The position numbers and the translations under genes were made by a program. Source: Haliotis asinina (taxonomy: Eukaryota; Mollusca; Gastropoda; Lepetellida; Haliotidae). From it: 64,000 bases of DNA. This document shows positions 35,433 through 48,480 of the stretch, one piece after another. The stretch lies in contig NC_090292.1 of the NCBI RefSeq assembly GCF_037392515.1, positions 46,551,747-46,615,746 of the forward strand, read 5' to 3'. Every line of letters begins with the position of its first letter. Positions within the stretch are counted from its first letter, which is position 1. The notes under the pieces were generated by a model. That model was not told the origin of the DNA, searched no databases, and worked only from the letters and a program-made list of their open reading frames with translations.

Positions 35433-35777
35433 TCACAGAACAAATTTCTCTAGCGTCCGATGTAGATGAGTAAGACGCGACGAATATGGGATGACACAAG
35501 CACTGTCAATAATAACAGGAACAGATTTTGGACAAAAAAACCCAGATGTTTTATGAAATGACATCTCCTTGTAATATAGGCGACGATGTTTCCCTGTTGA
35601 CCCTACCGCATTTATCAAGCAAGCAATACGCAACATTAACCACAAGGAAAATGCATAAATGAACGATATTTGGAGGTTGATGTAAAGCGTGATTACATTG
35701 CTTAACGTTGTGATGGCAGACAACAGGTATGAAGCGAGAACGACATGGAACCATTTTCCAAGTTTGTCCAATTGCAT
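35433..35777 (-). CDS. Hypothetical 114-aa membrane-like ORF in the third D2 copy
   Basis: The frame starts MQLDKLGKWFHVVLASYLLS and has two to three hydrophobic stretches (residues 10-35, 38-58). I recognise no family. In the two other D2 copies the same peptide frame is interrupted, so this may be one exon of a decayed membrane protein gene or chance. No splice partner was identified. Confidence 0.3.
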   Translation of the reverse strand: MQLDKLGKWFHVVLASYLLSAITTLSNVITLYINLQISFIYAFSLWLMLRIACLINAVGSTGKHRRLYYKEMSFHKTSGFFCPKSVPVIIDSACVIPYSSRLTHLHRTLEKFVL

Positions 35778-36369
35778 CTTAGACTGTTTTACTTTTGCAA
35801 AACCAAGCCTTTAAGCATACACAAATTCCTACATTATTACACGAGTCTGTACGTGCCTTGCATCCATTATTCGTTTTAATCATGCAATGGCATAATGACA
35901 CGGTGGGTTTCGACTATTATATGCAGGATATTTGTTCCACATTAACGATCATCACACAAATATCAGGAACAACTGTTGCTGGCAATACTCTGATCATCGT
36001 CGACTGTCTGGCTGTTTGATCTGTGCTGTGCAGTTTCACTTCTAAAAGGGATAGAAGGGGTGGTCTTTGCATCTGAAACACGGGAATGGTGCCATGAATG
36101 GACTTGATAATGCGTCGTTCAAGGCGACCTATGATAGAACTATCAAAAGCTCATATTGGCTTATTGTCGGTTTAAAATGATGACTCTTAGGACGAAAGTA
36201 TGTGCAACGTTCAAGTCGGATTGTATCATGATACGACTATCATATGCCCGTTTTTGAAACGATTGCTTGAGACATTTCAAAGGCGAAACTTGCTAACCAC
36301 GCTGTTGTCAAAAGAGAATTATGTTTTACAGATTAAGATTAAATTGCAGCAGAGAGGGTTCGGGTGATC

Positions 36370-36740
36370 CTGGCACAGTCTGGCTTGTAAAGCTCATAAT
36401 CAGCTCAGGGCTCTCGCCCCCTCTACACGCAGCCCAGACAGCGAATGGGACTTCTCCCAGGAAACACTGCCAAGTCGAACCAAACAGGAACTTTCCGGAG
36501 AATATGGAGGCTCCCCAACACTGCAGCCTTCTGCATTACCCAGATTGTCAGAAGGGCTGAACTCCCGATGGAGAACCTGGGCACTCTCCTCATCTGCGCC
36601 AAGAGATCAGGAGGTACCAAACCAAGGGCACCGAGGACAATGGGGAGCCTGACGACTGTGTACTTGGGATGCAAGCGAGACATTTCAAAGGCAAGGTCCG
36701 CATATTTATCATGCTTTTCCTGAATCGTGCCTAAATCTTG
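36370..36740 (-). mobile_element. Retroelement ORF tail fossil
   Basis: On the minus strand it contains EKHDKYADLAFEMSRLHP, VVRLPIVLGALGLVPPDL and QKAAVLGSLHILRKV. This corresponds to the GALG...LLGTARILRKVL tail common in reverse transcriptase ORFs of marine invertebrate retroelements. It is a short, broken fossil. Which class of retroelement it came from cannot be decided from this tail alone. Confidence 0.6.
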
Positions 36741-36829
36741 CTGTCAAAAGGGACAGAATATTGTTATTGCTATTATTATTAAGAAAATCCTCATACGAGC
36801 ATACGCTGAACGCCAAACCAAACGTCACT

Positions 36830-37010
36830 CTCCATCTTATCAAGAAAAATTTTCAGAGGCATTAGTTTGCAAGAAAGCTGAAAAACACAGCTTCTGGATA
36901 TCATGGAAAAAACTCTCCAATACATTCATTTTTATGTGAAATGCATCGTTTTCAGAAGAGTTAAATTGTCCTATTTTCGACCATGCCGAAATACCTCATA
37001 ACAGTGAGTG
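36830..37010. repeat. Block D3, copy 1
   Basis: AAACGTCACTCTCCATCTTA ... GAAATGCATCGTTTTCAGAA ... TTTTCGACCATGCCGAAAT. Other copies are at 38590-38790 and 50770-50995. Confidence 0.8.
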
Positions 37011-37029
37011 AGTTAATATTTAATCGTGC

Positions 37030-37122
37030 TTACGTGTTGAAGTGTAGAACGTCGCATCTGTAGCCTCTGTCAAGAGCTAGCATTGCTATCATATCCTCCT
37101 CATTGAGCTTGAAATCAAATAT
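37030..37122 (-). CDS. Duplicate AKR exon 9' (distal copy, stop)
   Basis: 93 nt with acceptor TTTCAG|ATA and stop TAA at 37032-37030. It codes [20 protein letters not shown] and YRCDVLHFNT. The first 23 codons nearly equal exon 9. The last eight codons differ at 10 of 24 bases and 7 of 8 residues from the proximal copy. Confidence 0.85.
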   Translation of the reverse strand: MFDFKLNEEDMIAMLALDRGYRCDVLHFNT

Positions 37123-37208
37123 CTGAAACAAGTACGGTTGATACGTTAAACCGACGTGGAAAGAGTGTGTTCATTTCAAATGCACTGAGGGACACATTTC
37201 GCTAGAAT

Positions 37209-37383
37209 GTGTATATTTAGTTTTAGGACAAAGTGATCAACTGCATGAACATCGATCTGCGTAATGGGGAACCGATGACATGTGTCAACCAAGTCAGCGA
37301 GCCTGACCAACCGATCCCATTAGTCGCCTCTTACGACAAGCATAGTTGCCCTTTGTGGCAAGCATGGATGCTGAAGGGACTAT
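37209..37383 (-). repeat. SINE-A truncated copy with 16-bp target duplication
   Basis: CACATTTCGCTAGAAT (37193-37208) and CACATTTCGCTGGAAT (37384-37399) flank it. The paralogous locus near 49340 has a single TATTTCGCTGGAATTT and no SINE. It lies between AKR exons 9' and 8'. Confidence 0.85.
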
Positions 37384-37557
37384 CACATTTCGCTGGAATT
37401 TCAATATCTGAATTCTCATTTTTCAGTGTCGGAAAGAAACCACTTTAGTTGTCTGTCTTGTGTTTTCGTGCAAACACCAGGGCCATGACAGGCATAAAAC
37501 ACAAAACCACATGCTCCTCGTTGAATTGTTACATAGTGACATAGAACAAACACTCAC

Positions 37558-37641
37558 ATCCACGTTTTGGGCCAAACGAGAAGGATTCGTACTCTTGGGA
37601 ATCAAAACCAACCCTCTCTGTATGCCCCATCTGAGGATCAC
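37558..37641 (-). CDS. Duplicate AKR exon 8' (distal copy)
   Basis: 84 nt, same length and phase as the exon at 49440-49523, with acceptor GCATCAG|GTG and donor GAT|GTGAGT intact. It codes [19 protein letters not shown] and PSRLAQNVD. It keeps the canonical PKS lysine. It differs from the proximal copy at 11 of 84 bases, 7 of them changing residues. No AKR exons 1-7 were found between it and 49 kb. It is either an alternative terminal cassette of the gene starting at 57148 or a relic of a duplicated gene. Confidence 0.85.
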
Positions 37642-37799
37642 CTGATGCACACGTGAAAATTTGGGGTTAAAGGAAATAACTGTGAGCATCAAGAGTACAT
37701 TGTGAATAGTACCATATGTCAAGGAACAGTCGTATATGGTAAACATCATGTCTTTAAAGACCAGTATCATATCGTAAAAAAACGTATCTGTTTCAGAAA

Positions 37800-38025
37800 G
37801 TGAGCAAGTGAGTTTCGTTTTATGCCGCACTCAGCAATATTCCTGCTTTATGGCGGCAGTCTGTAAATAATCGAGTCTGGACCAGACAATCCAGTCATCA
37901 ACAGCATTAGCATCAATCGATACAAGTGGGGACCGATGACTTGGTTGGCCACTTGATCCCGTTAGTCGCCTGTTATGACAAGCATGGGCTGCAGAAGACT
38001 AGTTGTAACCCGTCTCTTGACGGGT
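37800..38025 (-). repeat. SINE-A copy shared with the 49.7 kb paralogue
   Basis: GTGAGCAAGTGAGTTTCGTT to CTTGACGGGT. The same copy with the same decay is at 49690-49932, so it predates the duplication. Its CCCGTCTCTTGACGGG end is the seed of the 49-bp array that follows. Confidence 0.88.
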
Positions 38026-38302
38026 GCATGTAACTTTTGACAGATATCATATTGTTGCCCGTCTCTTGACGGGTGCATGAAACTTTTGACAGATATCATA
38101 TTGTGACCCGTCTCTGGACGGGTGCATGTAACTTTTGACAGATATCATATTGTGACCCGTCTCTTGACGGGTGCATGTAACGTTTGACAGATGTCATATT
38201 GTAACCCGTCTCTTGACGGGTGCATGTAACTTTTGACAGATATCATATTGTAACCCGTCTCTTTATGGGTGCATGTAACTTTTGACAGATATCATATTGT
38301 AA
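38009..38302. repeat. 49-bp tandem array with hairpin core, six copies
   Basis: Units start at 38009, 38058, 38107, 38156, 38205 and 38254. Each holds CCCGTCTCTTGACGGG, able to form a 6-bp stem, plus GTGCATGTAACTTTTGACAG. The 49.9 kb paralogue has one unit. Confidence 0.93.
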
Positions 38303-38589
38303 ATAACATATAAGCTACGACCAATATTACATTGTGATCAACATGATATCTTTATCGCATCTTTACAAAATATCCGATTAGAAGAGATATATCATAATAT
38401 TTAAGGGCTAAACAGTACTTTATTACACTATACATAGGGGTAGAGAGAACTCTAATTCTTGCATCTATACATCATTGCTCCACTATCACCTGCAGTCGCA
38501 GGCTAATTGATACCAACTGGTTTGAGATTCTTCCTCCGAAGGCATTCATATATGAAACACATGTCCGTTAATAACTACAACCCACGACA

Positions 38590-38790
38590 TACACTGAACG
38601 CTAAACGAAACGTCACTCTCCATCTTTTCAAGAAAACAATTCAGAGGCATCAGTTTGCAAGAAAGCTGAAAAACACAGCTTTCTGGATGTCACGGAAACA
38701 AATCTCAATTACATTCATTTTTATGTGAAATGCATCGTTTTCAGAAGAGTTAAATTGTCCTATTTTCGACCACGCCGAAATGACCTCATA
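38590..38790. repeat. Block D3, copy 2
   Basis: Nearly the same as copy 1, followed by the SINE-D start as in copy 1. Confidence 0.8.
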
Positions 38791-38796
38791 ACTGTG

Positions 38797-39165
38797 AGTG
38801 AGTTAATATTTAACGTCACATCGGCAATATCTCAGCCACATCTCGTGACGAGAACATTTAATGCTGAAATGAAATATATGTTTACCATAAAAACCTGTCG
38901 ACGAAGGACAGTAACACAACTAGAATATCACAATTTGAATTAAAACTAGCTTGGAAAGTTAAAACTAATATTAATATTCGGACAATACAATATAAAAAGG
39001 CTATAGATTGCCACCAACTGAAGGTAGTTCACCACACTAGGGACCATGAGGACTTACAGTACCTTAGGTAGCTTGCATGGACCCTAGTTTGATTTACACC
39101 ATCCCTTCAGCTGCTGGCGAGTGTACAAAATGCTAGCCAAAATCTTCATTGTTGACAACAGTAGT
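38797..39165. repeat. SINE-D-like repeat, copy 1
   Basis: Starts GTGAGTGAGTTAATATTTAA, then CGTCACATCGGCAATATCTC. It later contains CAACTGAAGGTAG...TGCATGGACCCTAGTTTGAT...CCCTTCAGCTGCTGGCGA. A second copy is at 48267-48480. A start-only fragment is at 37003-37022. Confidence 0.65.
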
Positions 39166-39465
39166 TTTAATTGCAATTTAAACGTGAAAATTGTGCGGAT
39201 TTGCATTTGCATTTAAGAGAATATAATCGACAAACCACTTTCCACATACAGAAGAAATCATTGCCAAAGCCGAGTCGACTGTACACATGTGACTATGTCA
39301 TGAGAAGATATTTATTTCAGCAGTATTAAAACTGAATGATGGATCTGAACCAGACAATCCAGTGATTGTCACCATTTGATAGGATGGCAGAGCATGTTTA
39401 TATGAATCACTATGAAGAAGTGATCGTACTAGGTGTTTAGGCGTTCCTTAAGTGAGGAGAAAATA

Positions 39466-39542
39466 TGAAACAATATGAAATATGAAACAATATGAAATAT
39501 GAAACAATATGAAATATGAAACAATATGAAATATGAAACACA
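39466..39542. repeat. 17-bp tandem array
   Basis: AAACAATATGAAATATG repeated about four times. The paralogue at 57940 has one copy. Confidence 0.9.
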
Positions 39543-39769
39543 AACAACACAAGTACTTTTGACACGTGGATAATCGGCCCGGGTGGAGTCACCTGTGCCT
39601 TGATGAGGTGTAACAAACAACATATAGCACTGATGTACAAATACACCAAGATGGCGCTCACGTGTATCGCATCATCCTCTAACACTACCGGGCCTTCATG
39701 CAGTAGATGTGTGTCCACCGTTCACATAACATAACAATATCAATTGCACAGACCAGCGTAAAATATAGT

Positions 39770-39975
39770 TACCGAAGCCAACAACCAGTTTGTCAGGCGT
39801 CCACTCAATCGATGACAGGTCCAGGACAGAACTCACACATTTGTGACTGACGACAAACTTGCGCCCTTTACAAAAGATCACGGTGACCTTGACATTCTTG
39901 ATAACACAGAAATTTTTCAGGCATGCTAAGTCAACAATAATCCCGGCTGTATTGTAATCAGACGGATCATCCTCC
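39770..39975 (-). pseudogene. Possible exon relic, WD-like peptide, in D1
   Basis: The open minus-strand frame reads VVSHKCVSSVLDLSSIEWTP then DKLVVGFG, followed by GTAACT. The paralogue at 58195-58340 has stops but a canonical GTAAGT at the same point. The peptide faintly recalls a WD-repeat blade. I cannot name a gene. Confidence 0.3.
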
Positions 39976-40019
39976 CATTAGAGAAGGGAGTAATATTTTT
40001 CTTAAATCCAAGATGAATA

Positions 40020-40050
40020 ATAGTGTGTGTGTGTGTGTATGCGTGCGTTC

Positions 40051-40120
<70 letters not shown>

Positions 40121-40200
40121 AGAGAGAGAGAGAATTAGAGGGGAGAGAGAGATATAGATAGATATATGGATAGATAGAAAGACAGATAGATAAATGGACA
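40020..40200. repeat. Compound GT / TA / GA microsatellite
   Basis: (GT)n, about 30 TA units, then (GA)n and GATA-like steps. The corresponding (shorter TA, longer GA) microsatellite is at 58441-58590 in the paralogous block. Confidence 0.92.
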
Positions 40201-42168
40201 CACGAGATCGAAGGTGTCATTAATAATGTCTGTATTTCAAATATTCTAATTTATATGTTTACAATATATGCTGGTATGTAATACAGTGGTTTAAAACAGT
40301 TAATCAAGTTTGAACCTGGCAAGGAAATTAGAAACACCTGTGGTAGACGAGGACTCATCTCGCTCTCTGGTACTCTTATAGAGGAACGTTGAACCTTGAG
40401 AAAAGAGTTCCTTCAAGAAACATCTCCAACGGTCAAGCCTATCCTGGTCATGTAAACAACCATGACCTGATATCTTCAGTCATAACTAAATCTTATTTCT
40501 TTGTACTGCATGGTATATGAGCATTCCGAATATTTATATATATATCATAAACCAATGTTAAAGTTTCCAGAGCGGACAGGACCCTTTGTTCAAACTGACC
40601 AGGTTCTCAAAAATGTTGCTAAACCATGTTTTCAAAGTCTTCTCAAGTACTACGTAGTCCTGTTATATTTAATTATAGAGGAATCCGTATTCCGACTTAG
40701 AATTACGTTTTTATTAATAAGCAAGCCTCCCTCTAGTAGCAAGCATGCCAGCGATCAGAGCCTGCCTGAGTAACATATCACGAAACACATAAGTGATTCA
40801 ACGTAACAATCAGTGCTGATTAACACCACTTTAACTAACCCGCGAGTGGCCCTGGTCACTGGTCACCTGTCATTGATCACTTCAGATATCTTTGTTGTTT
40901 AACGCAACTCAGCAATATTGCAGGTGTGTGACAGCAAGAGAGATGCAAACCATTTCAATTTTATCGTAATTATTACGATTTTGCAGGTACAATTACGCTA
41001 TTACGCACACATAGTCGGTAATTACGGTTTTGCAATGGTTTTTGTATTTTCTAAATTAACTGAATTTCATCGGAGGCGAATTCCCTTTACACGGGGTTAC
41101 TAAATCTAAATATCCAATGAAAACTGTGCATTCAAAGGCATAGTGTTAAAGTACAAGGTAGTGGATGAAAGGAAGAATTTGATTGGTCGTTCGCTTTCTC
41201 GCTTGAAATAGAAAGTGACCTTACTTGGTCTGACACCGGTTTGACACCTGGGCTCGTTACATTGTGTTGTTACGCAAATATCATAAACCATGGTTATGGA
41301 CTGGGAGTTGCGCCATTTTGCTGACAACGAAATCGTTCCGATGTCACCGAAACTAGTAGCAGTAAATCAGATCAAACTTCTTGTTGCACAAAAACTCAAG
41401 AAAGACTACAGAGTCGACTCTGGATGCTTAATCGACTATGTATGCATTCTGTAGTCTCTGCCATACGGACTTCTCGATTTCACCCATTGGCCATAACAAC
41501 TGTAAGAAGACACGTGTGGATCAGAAACTATTTGGATTAAATATTTGCAATCAAATAAGTCATTATCAACATTCTCAAACCTGACCATAACGATCTTGTA
41601 ACCAGTGTAACGAAAGCTGAAGTACTGTTTCCTCAGTATTTAATTGACCATATTTTGTCAACTGCTGCTGCTGACCTCGCCGAACATTTGTTAAGGAAAT
41701 GTTACCAGATTCAGATATCGTTTCAAAGTACGATTGTGGGAGAAGCAAGACAACTGTTACTGTTAAACTCTTGCGGAGGAGAAAACTACTTTGATTTCTG
41801 GTGTCTATCGTTCTGAGCTGACTTAATAGTACGAGGCAATACATTTGTGTTTGACAGATCCATCTTCACTGCAGGCTTACCGCATTAGTTACACATTAGT
41901 TACGCTTTGAGGTAAGGAGCCCTGCTCTATGAAATGCCCTTATATCATCATTCTCTTCCCACAGTGGTTACTTGTCACATCTTCCTACGTAACATCGCTA
42001 AACGGGACGATGCAAGGATGTACACCGGTACACAGATGATACAAAGTTACGAAAATAATACAAGTGCAACTGTTTCTTTGTTTTCTACATGTTATTTGTC
42101 AACAGCTAGCAAATTCGTTTTGTTATGTCAGCTTCGCGAGCCTCATTTAGATTCACTCTTTGTCTTGG

Positions 42169-42175
42169 TACCCCC

Positions 42176-42206
<31 letters not shown>

Positions 42207-42219
42207 ACACACACACACA
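42169..42219. repeat. Poly-C followed by CA microsatellite
   Basis: About 22 C residues then about 14 CA units. This is a likely assembly-sensitive site. Confidence 0.92.
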
Positions 42220-43865
42220 AATGCCAAATCGTCAATAAATTCATCTCAAACTTCAAGAAACAAAATATGCAAGAAAGATTGCGTGTGCTTGAGACTAGCA
42301 CGAGTCCGCTAGAATCAAACTTAGATATTAAAGTGCATAAAATTGTTAAAGTGACTGTGGTTGGTTGAAAAACATGATCAAATGGTATTAGATTCCAGGA
42401 AACCGCAAGACTATTCACTGCGTATTGACACGTAAACAATTGTTTTGTTGTGTCATCAACAGTGGTGACGTCATTCAAATCAATTTTTCATTTGAAACCT
42501 CCGGCTAACGCCGTCGGTTCCAAATGCATTCCCGTGCTTCAAATACTCAATAACACTCGGAAATTGGCCAACACATGATGCTTATCTCCTAATTCACACA
42601 TAATGCCAAGTGTTCGAATTAAATACTGAATGGCCATAAAAAATGTCAGCTGTCAAGTGTATTCAATTTGTACATTGGAATAGCACCTCATCGCAGGACG
42701 TGCCCACTGTTGCAGATAATTCTCGGCTGTACATGTTATACCTTACTTCCTCAGTTACACCGATCTGCAATTCACCTAAATGTGACACCAATAAGTCCCA
42801 AACCCAGTCAAACTAAATATCCCACTCTCCGACACGGAGTCACCACGTACACCAGATCGCAATAGATGATATTTTGTGAGCTCTTACATTGATAGGCATT
42901 ACCCGACCACTCAGAAATTGTCAGAACAGACAGTTGGAAAGGAAGTTTGATTGTCCGAACTACGAGCGTCTGCACACACATGCTGGATTATGTCACTTTT
43001 TCACGTTCTGTCGTGTGTTAATTACTTCCTCAAAGTTCTTTTTTTATTGAAGGGTGGATGAATTTTGTCAAGCGGAAGCCGACGTATTAACAAATGTGAT
43101 TTATTTCTACAATTTTCACTTCTTTTTTTTTCACAAACAACAGCGGTCGTAAATATTGCGATACCACAAATATCACATAATGTTTCGCTCATTTGGCGAG
43201 CTGGGTAGGTCAGCAATGTGATTTTTTTCTGAAGTGTTTCTTTTGAGTGCAATGGAGACTTGACTTGGCATGTGGTTTCTTTTCACGAACACCGGAAATC
43301 ATCACCTCTGATACAGATTCCTAGATAAGTGCCAGTGACGTAGTATCGTTTGTTGGATTCCGTCTTCTGTAGAAATTCCTGTAGATGGTTTGTCACAGGC
43401 AACTTTGCTTGACGAGCTGATGATGCCACAGAGACGTTTCTAGTGCCTTAAGTGAATATGTATGGGTTGTTGAACTCTTGAACGATCTATATCTTCGTGA
43501 GTTTTAAATGTCTTGGTTGCAGGCAATACTAATCTCACCTTTTTACCCACGTTCACTGTCAGAATCAGTTGATTTTCGTTAGCAATTATTTCAGTTATAA
43601 AACATTTACTAGTATTCATTTTTGCCGTTGAAAAACTTAAACAATTATTTAATCAGTAATATTGTTTTTACTTATAGACAGAGTTAAAATTCTTTTAGTT
43701 GAAATGGCTGTGATAAAGTCGGTAAGACTTCGTCAGATTTCCTTGAGGTTAAACTGAAATCCAGCCACGAACCAGCTGGGCAGACGCGATACCCTGGAGC
43801 AGGCAAGCCTTTTACATTCATCCATACATACGCGGGTGCGTGTATTTAGATATTTAGTTGTGTAG

Positions 43866-43945
43866 GTCTTTGCTGATCACCGGATCATCTGGGTCAAGCG
43901 CGATGAATAACTGACCCCTGTCATACAGCTGCAATATTGCTCAAA
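43866..43945 (+). repeat. SINE-A 3' fragment
   Basis: GCTGATCACCGGATCATCTG and CATACAGCTGCAATATTGCT match the SINE-A second half. Confidence 0.65.
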
Positions 43946-45079
43946 ATCACCCTGTAATTCTTCATGTTTTACTTAACACTGTGTGAACTTTGATTGTAAA
44001 CTTATTTTCAACAAAGGGAGTATACTAGAACCCCAACAAGATGTCGTTGTCTGTGCAGTGATGAAGTTACGACCCAATATATTCTTTGAAATAATCCAAA
44101 GCTGTTTTTCCTGTATTTAAAATACATTTTAATATCCAGTGTTATAAGTTTGCCTGATTTCCTGTTTTGGACAGTAGCGAAAGAATATCCGATGAACGAC
44201 AAACGAACTTGAAATAGTAATCCGTGCTGAATATGTTAAAATCAATATATCAACGTCTACACAATATAACTGAAATGCACAGTGATCAAAGTCTTTATCA
44301 TGGTCATAAGTCAACATAAAAATAAAATTTGCTTTGGGGCCTCAGCTTACCCTGCAACACAAAACAAATTTCTCTTGCGTCAGATGTAGATGAGTAGGAC
44401 GCGACGAATGTGGATGACACAAGCACTGTCAATAATAACAGGGTTGGATCTTGGGCGAAAAAAATGAAATGGATACTTGCAATAGATGCAGCGATGTGTC
44501 TCTGTAAACACTAACACAGTTATCAAGCAAGTAATACACAACATTTAGCACAAGTAAAATACATAAATGAACGATATTTGAGTTTATAGGCTGATGTTCA
44601 ATATGACTACAATGTAGGTAGTTGTGATGATAGATAATAGATTTGAGCCCGAAAGGACATGGAACCATTTTGCCTAATTGTATCTTAGAATGTTTATACG
44701 TCAAATCCAAGCATTAAAGGGCACACAAATCGCTACATTATTACATAAATCTGTTCGTGCCTTACATTCATTATTCGTTCTAATTATGTAACATAATGGC
44801 ATGGTCGAGTTCGACACAACTATTATTATGCTCAACACGTGTCAATTCTACACTGATGACGATCACACGGATATCAGGAAGAACTGTTGCAGGCAATACT
44901 GTGATTGTCTGGCTGTTTGATCAGTGCTGTTCAAGTTCACTTCTCGAAGGGATAGAAGGGATGATCTTTAAATCTGAAACATAGGAACAATGACGGTTCT
45001 TTGGACGGAAGTATGTGCAACGTTCAACGTCGGATTATGTCATGATTCCACCATGATATACCCATTTTGCAAACGATTG

Positions 45080-46472
<1,393 letters not shown>

Positions 46473-46944
46473 TATATACATATATATATTATGAGTATGG
46501 TGAATTTAACTGTTTTAAGAGGATCTGTTAGAGATGTCCTCTGAAGTGCCGGAAATGCCCCGTCAGATTTGCGTCCCTTGGACATGCGTAGGGTTTCACC
46601 AAAATAGCGAGCATCTGAGACTAGCACCATGAATATGTGTATTAATCCTAACCCGATACACCGTTACATATTATTTTTATTCCCGTAGACATGATACGGA
46701 GGGTTCCTTTTCCCATCGGATAGTTATTCTACATTAGATGAAAACTTAAAATAAATTGAAACAATTAAACAAAAATAAATTTTAAAAAACCGAAAAGAAA
46801 AAAGAAAGATAGAAAAGGAGTAAAAAAACAGACAATTGAAAATAACCTAAATAATTAAGTAGTTCATTGAAAAAATAAATAAACATCATTCATTCAGACT
46901 TTCATACCCATGCATACATGCCTACAAGTAAGCAAGTCATATAA

Positions 46945-48050
46945 TTTCAGTAGCAGAATTAGATCAAGAGTTTCATCCATCCGAAGGGTGGGAGGGCAAC
47001 CAATAATTATCACATCAACCTGAAGGTTTATAATACTGGTTTGTGAACAGTTTTGCTCAGTCCCTCGGGACATGTTTTTTACATTCCAAAAAAGATGTAT
47101 GGGTTCAGGCTTTGAACCACAAAATATGCACAGATAACTCTCGACTGTATGCATTTTAATCAAGTATATACTGACTGCGGGAATTGCTCCCATCTTAATT
47201 TAGCATCATGACTGGTTTTAAAGGGTTTTATGAAGATATTAGTCCAGTTTATATTTATGAAAGTCTCACTTCCTATTTTTCAATAGTTGTCAATATTTCT
47301 TCTCTTTCATTTTTGAAATAATAGTTGGTTCATCCTTCTTTTACATGAAATTAAATTTTGTATAATTATGTTTGTAAAACTATTAAGTATCACATTTGAG
47401 CTATTTTCAATACCAGCTGATGTGAGGTATTTACTAATGGCCTTAACAATTCCATGAAACTCTTGAAATTTTATCCTGTAAAATTTATGACAACTTTGTT
47501 CAAGTGTCATCATTCACTAAATATTTCCTGTAAAACGATTTGGTATATTTTCATATATTTGGCAAATGCCTGCAGAGTAATTTTCCACCAAATAATGAGG
47601 GGTTCAAATATTGTGGAATATTGTCTATCAACAGGTTTTTGCACTTTCTTTAATAATCGAAATGAAGTTATTTCCTAATTCATGTTACTTTCAATGTATC
47701 AACATAGGCACATTGATCAAATATTCACAATCCTCCCTCAGCAACTGCATTTCAAATAACTGTTCTTTTAATTTCATCCGGTTTGTTATCCCCAAGAAAA
47801 CCATATTAAAACTTTTTAAGAAACTCGTCGGATGGGTTGGGCAGAATAAGAAACAGGACATTTAGTTTGGAAATAAGCAATGGCTTCATAATAGCAACTT
47901 TTCCCATTGGAGGTATGGTTCTTTTCATCCATCGTTTAATTATTTCTTCAATTTCATAAATCTTACTTTCTCAGTTTAATCATTTTGTTAACATGGACCG
48001 AAAAGATTATACACCAAATCCTAAAACTTTCTGGGTTCCAACTCAGGTTT
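46945..48050 (-). mobile_element. LINE fragment, C-terminal part of reverse transcriptase ORF
   Basis: On the minus strand, scattered frames read FRIWCIIFSVHVNKMIKL, EIEEIIKRWMKRTIPPMGKV, ILPNPSDEFLKK, NKPDEIKRT, AEGGL and then INWTNIFIKPFKTSHDAKLR, followed by CIFCGSKPEPIHLFWN. This order (thumb, EGGL motif, FKT...W, terminal Cys knuckle) is that of non-LTR retrotransposon ORF2 C-termini. It has many stops and frame changes and no 5' part. The exact clade is not determined. Confidence 0.75.
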
Positions 48051-48266
48051 AGGTGTGATCTGACTTTATAATATATCATTACTATTTTCGCAACTTCCTA
48101 TCCCCGCAACTTCTGATTTAAGTCGAGAAAATTGTGAATATAAATCAAATATGTCAATGACCCATTCCAAAATGTCTTGGAAACACGGCAACATTGTTTC
48201 ACGTAACATCACTCCAAATGAAATCATGCAGATCCTTAGCAATATTCCCATGGGCAAGCGGAGAGA

Positions 48267-48480
48267 TTCACGTCACATCGGCAATATTTCAGCCATATCG
48301 TGATGAGAGCGATAAGTTTCAAAGCTACATATTAATTAATGGCACATTATATCGCCAGCAACTGAAGGTAGATCACCATACTAAGGACAATGGGGACATA
48401 CAGTGCTTTTGCTACTTGCATGGACCCTAGTTGGATTTACATCATCCCTTCAGCCGCTGGCGATTGTACAAAATGCTAGC
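48267..48480. repeat. SINE-D-like repeat, copy 2
   Basis: CGTCACATCGGCAATATTTC, CAACTGAAGGTAGATCACCA, TGCATGGACCCTAGTTGGAT and CCCTTCAGCCGCTGGCGATT, in the same order as copy 1 but shorter. Confidence 0.65.

Larger units (their letters stand above)
39190..40490 (-). repeat. Duplicated block D1, copy A
   Basis: Matches 57690-58990 (for example GAGTCGACTGTACAC, AAGATGGCGCTCACGTGTAT, GAGTGGACGCCTGA read on the minus strand, GGTCAAGCCTATCCTGGTCA). In copy B it lies just upstream of AKR exon 1. Here it precedes the distal AKR exons. Confidence 0.85.
40500..44060. other. Interval between the two duplicated units, no gene recognised
   Basis: Contains a SINE fragment, the poly-C/CA run and short frames only. 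The 144-codon frame at 41934-42368 passes through the poly-C run and is not credible. Bases 41943-41990 resemble 23972-24020 (TCATTCTCTTCCCACAG), a short dispersed repeat. Confidence 0.45.

Noticed and set aside
41934-42368. 144-codon frame with a proline/histidine run
   Set aside because: It is driven by the poly-C and CA runs; no similarity outside them.
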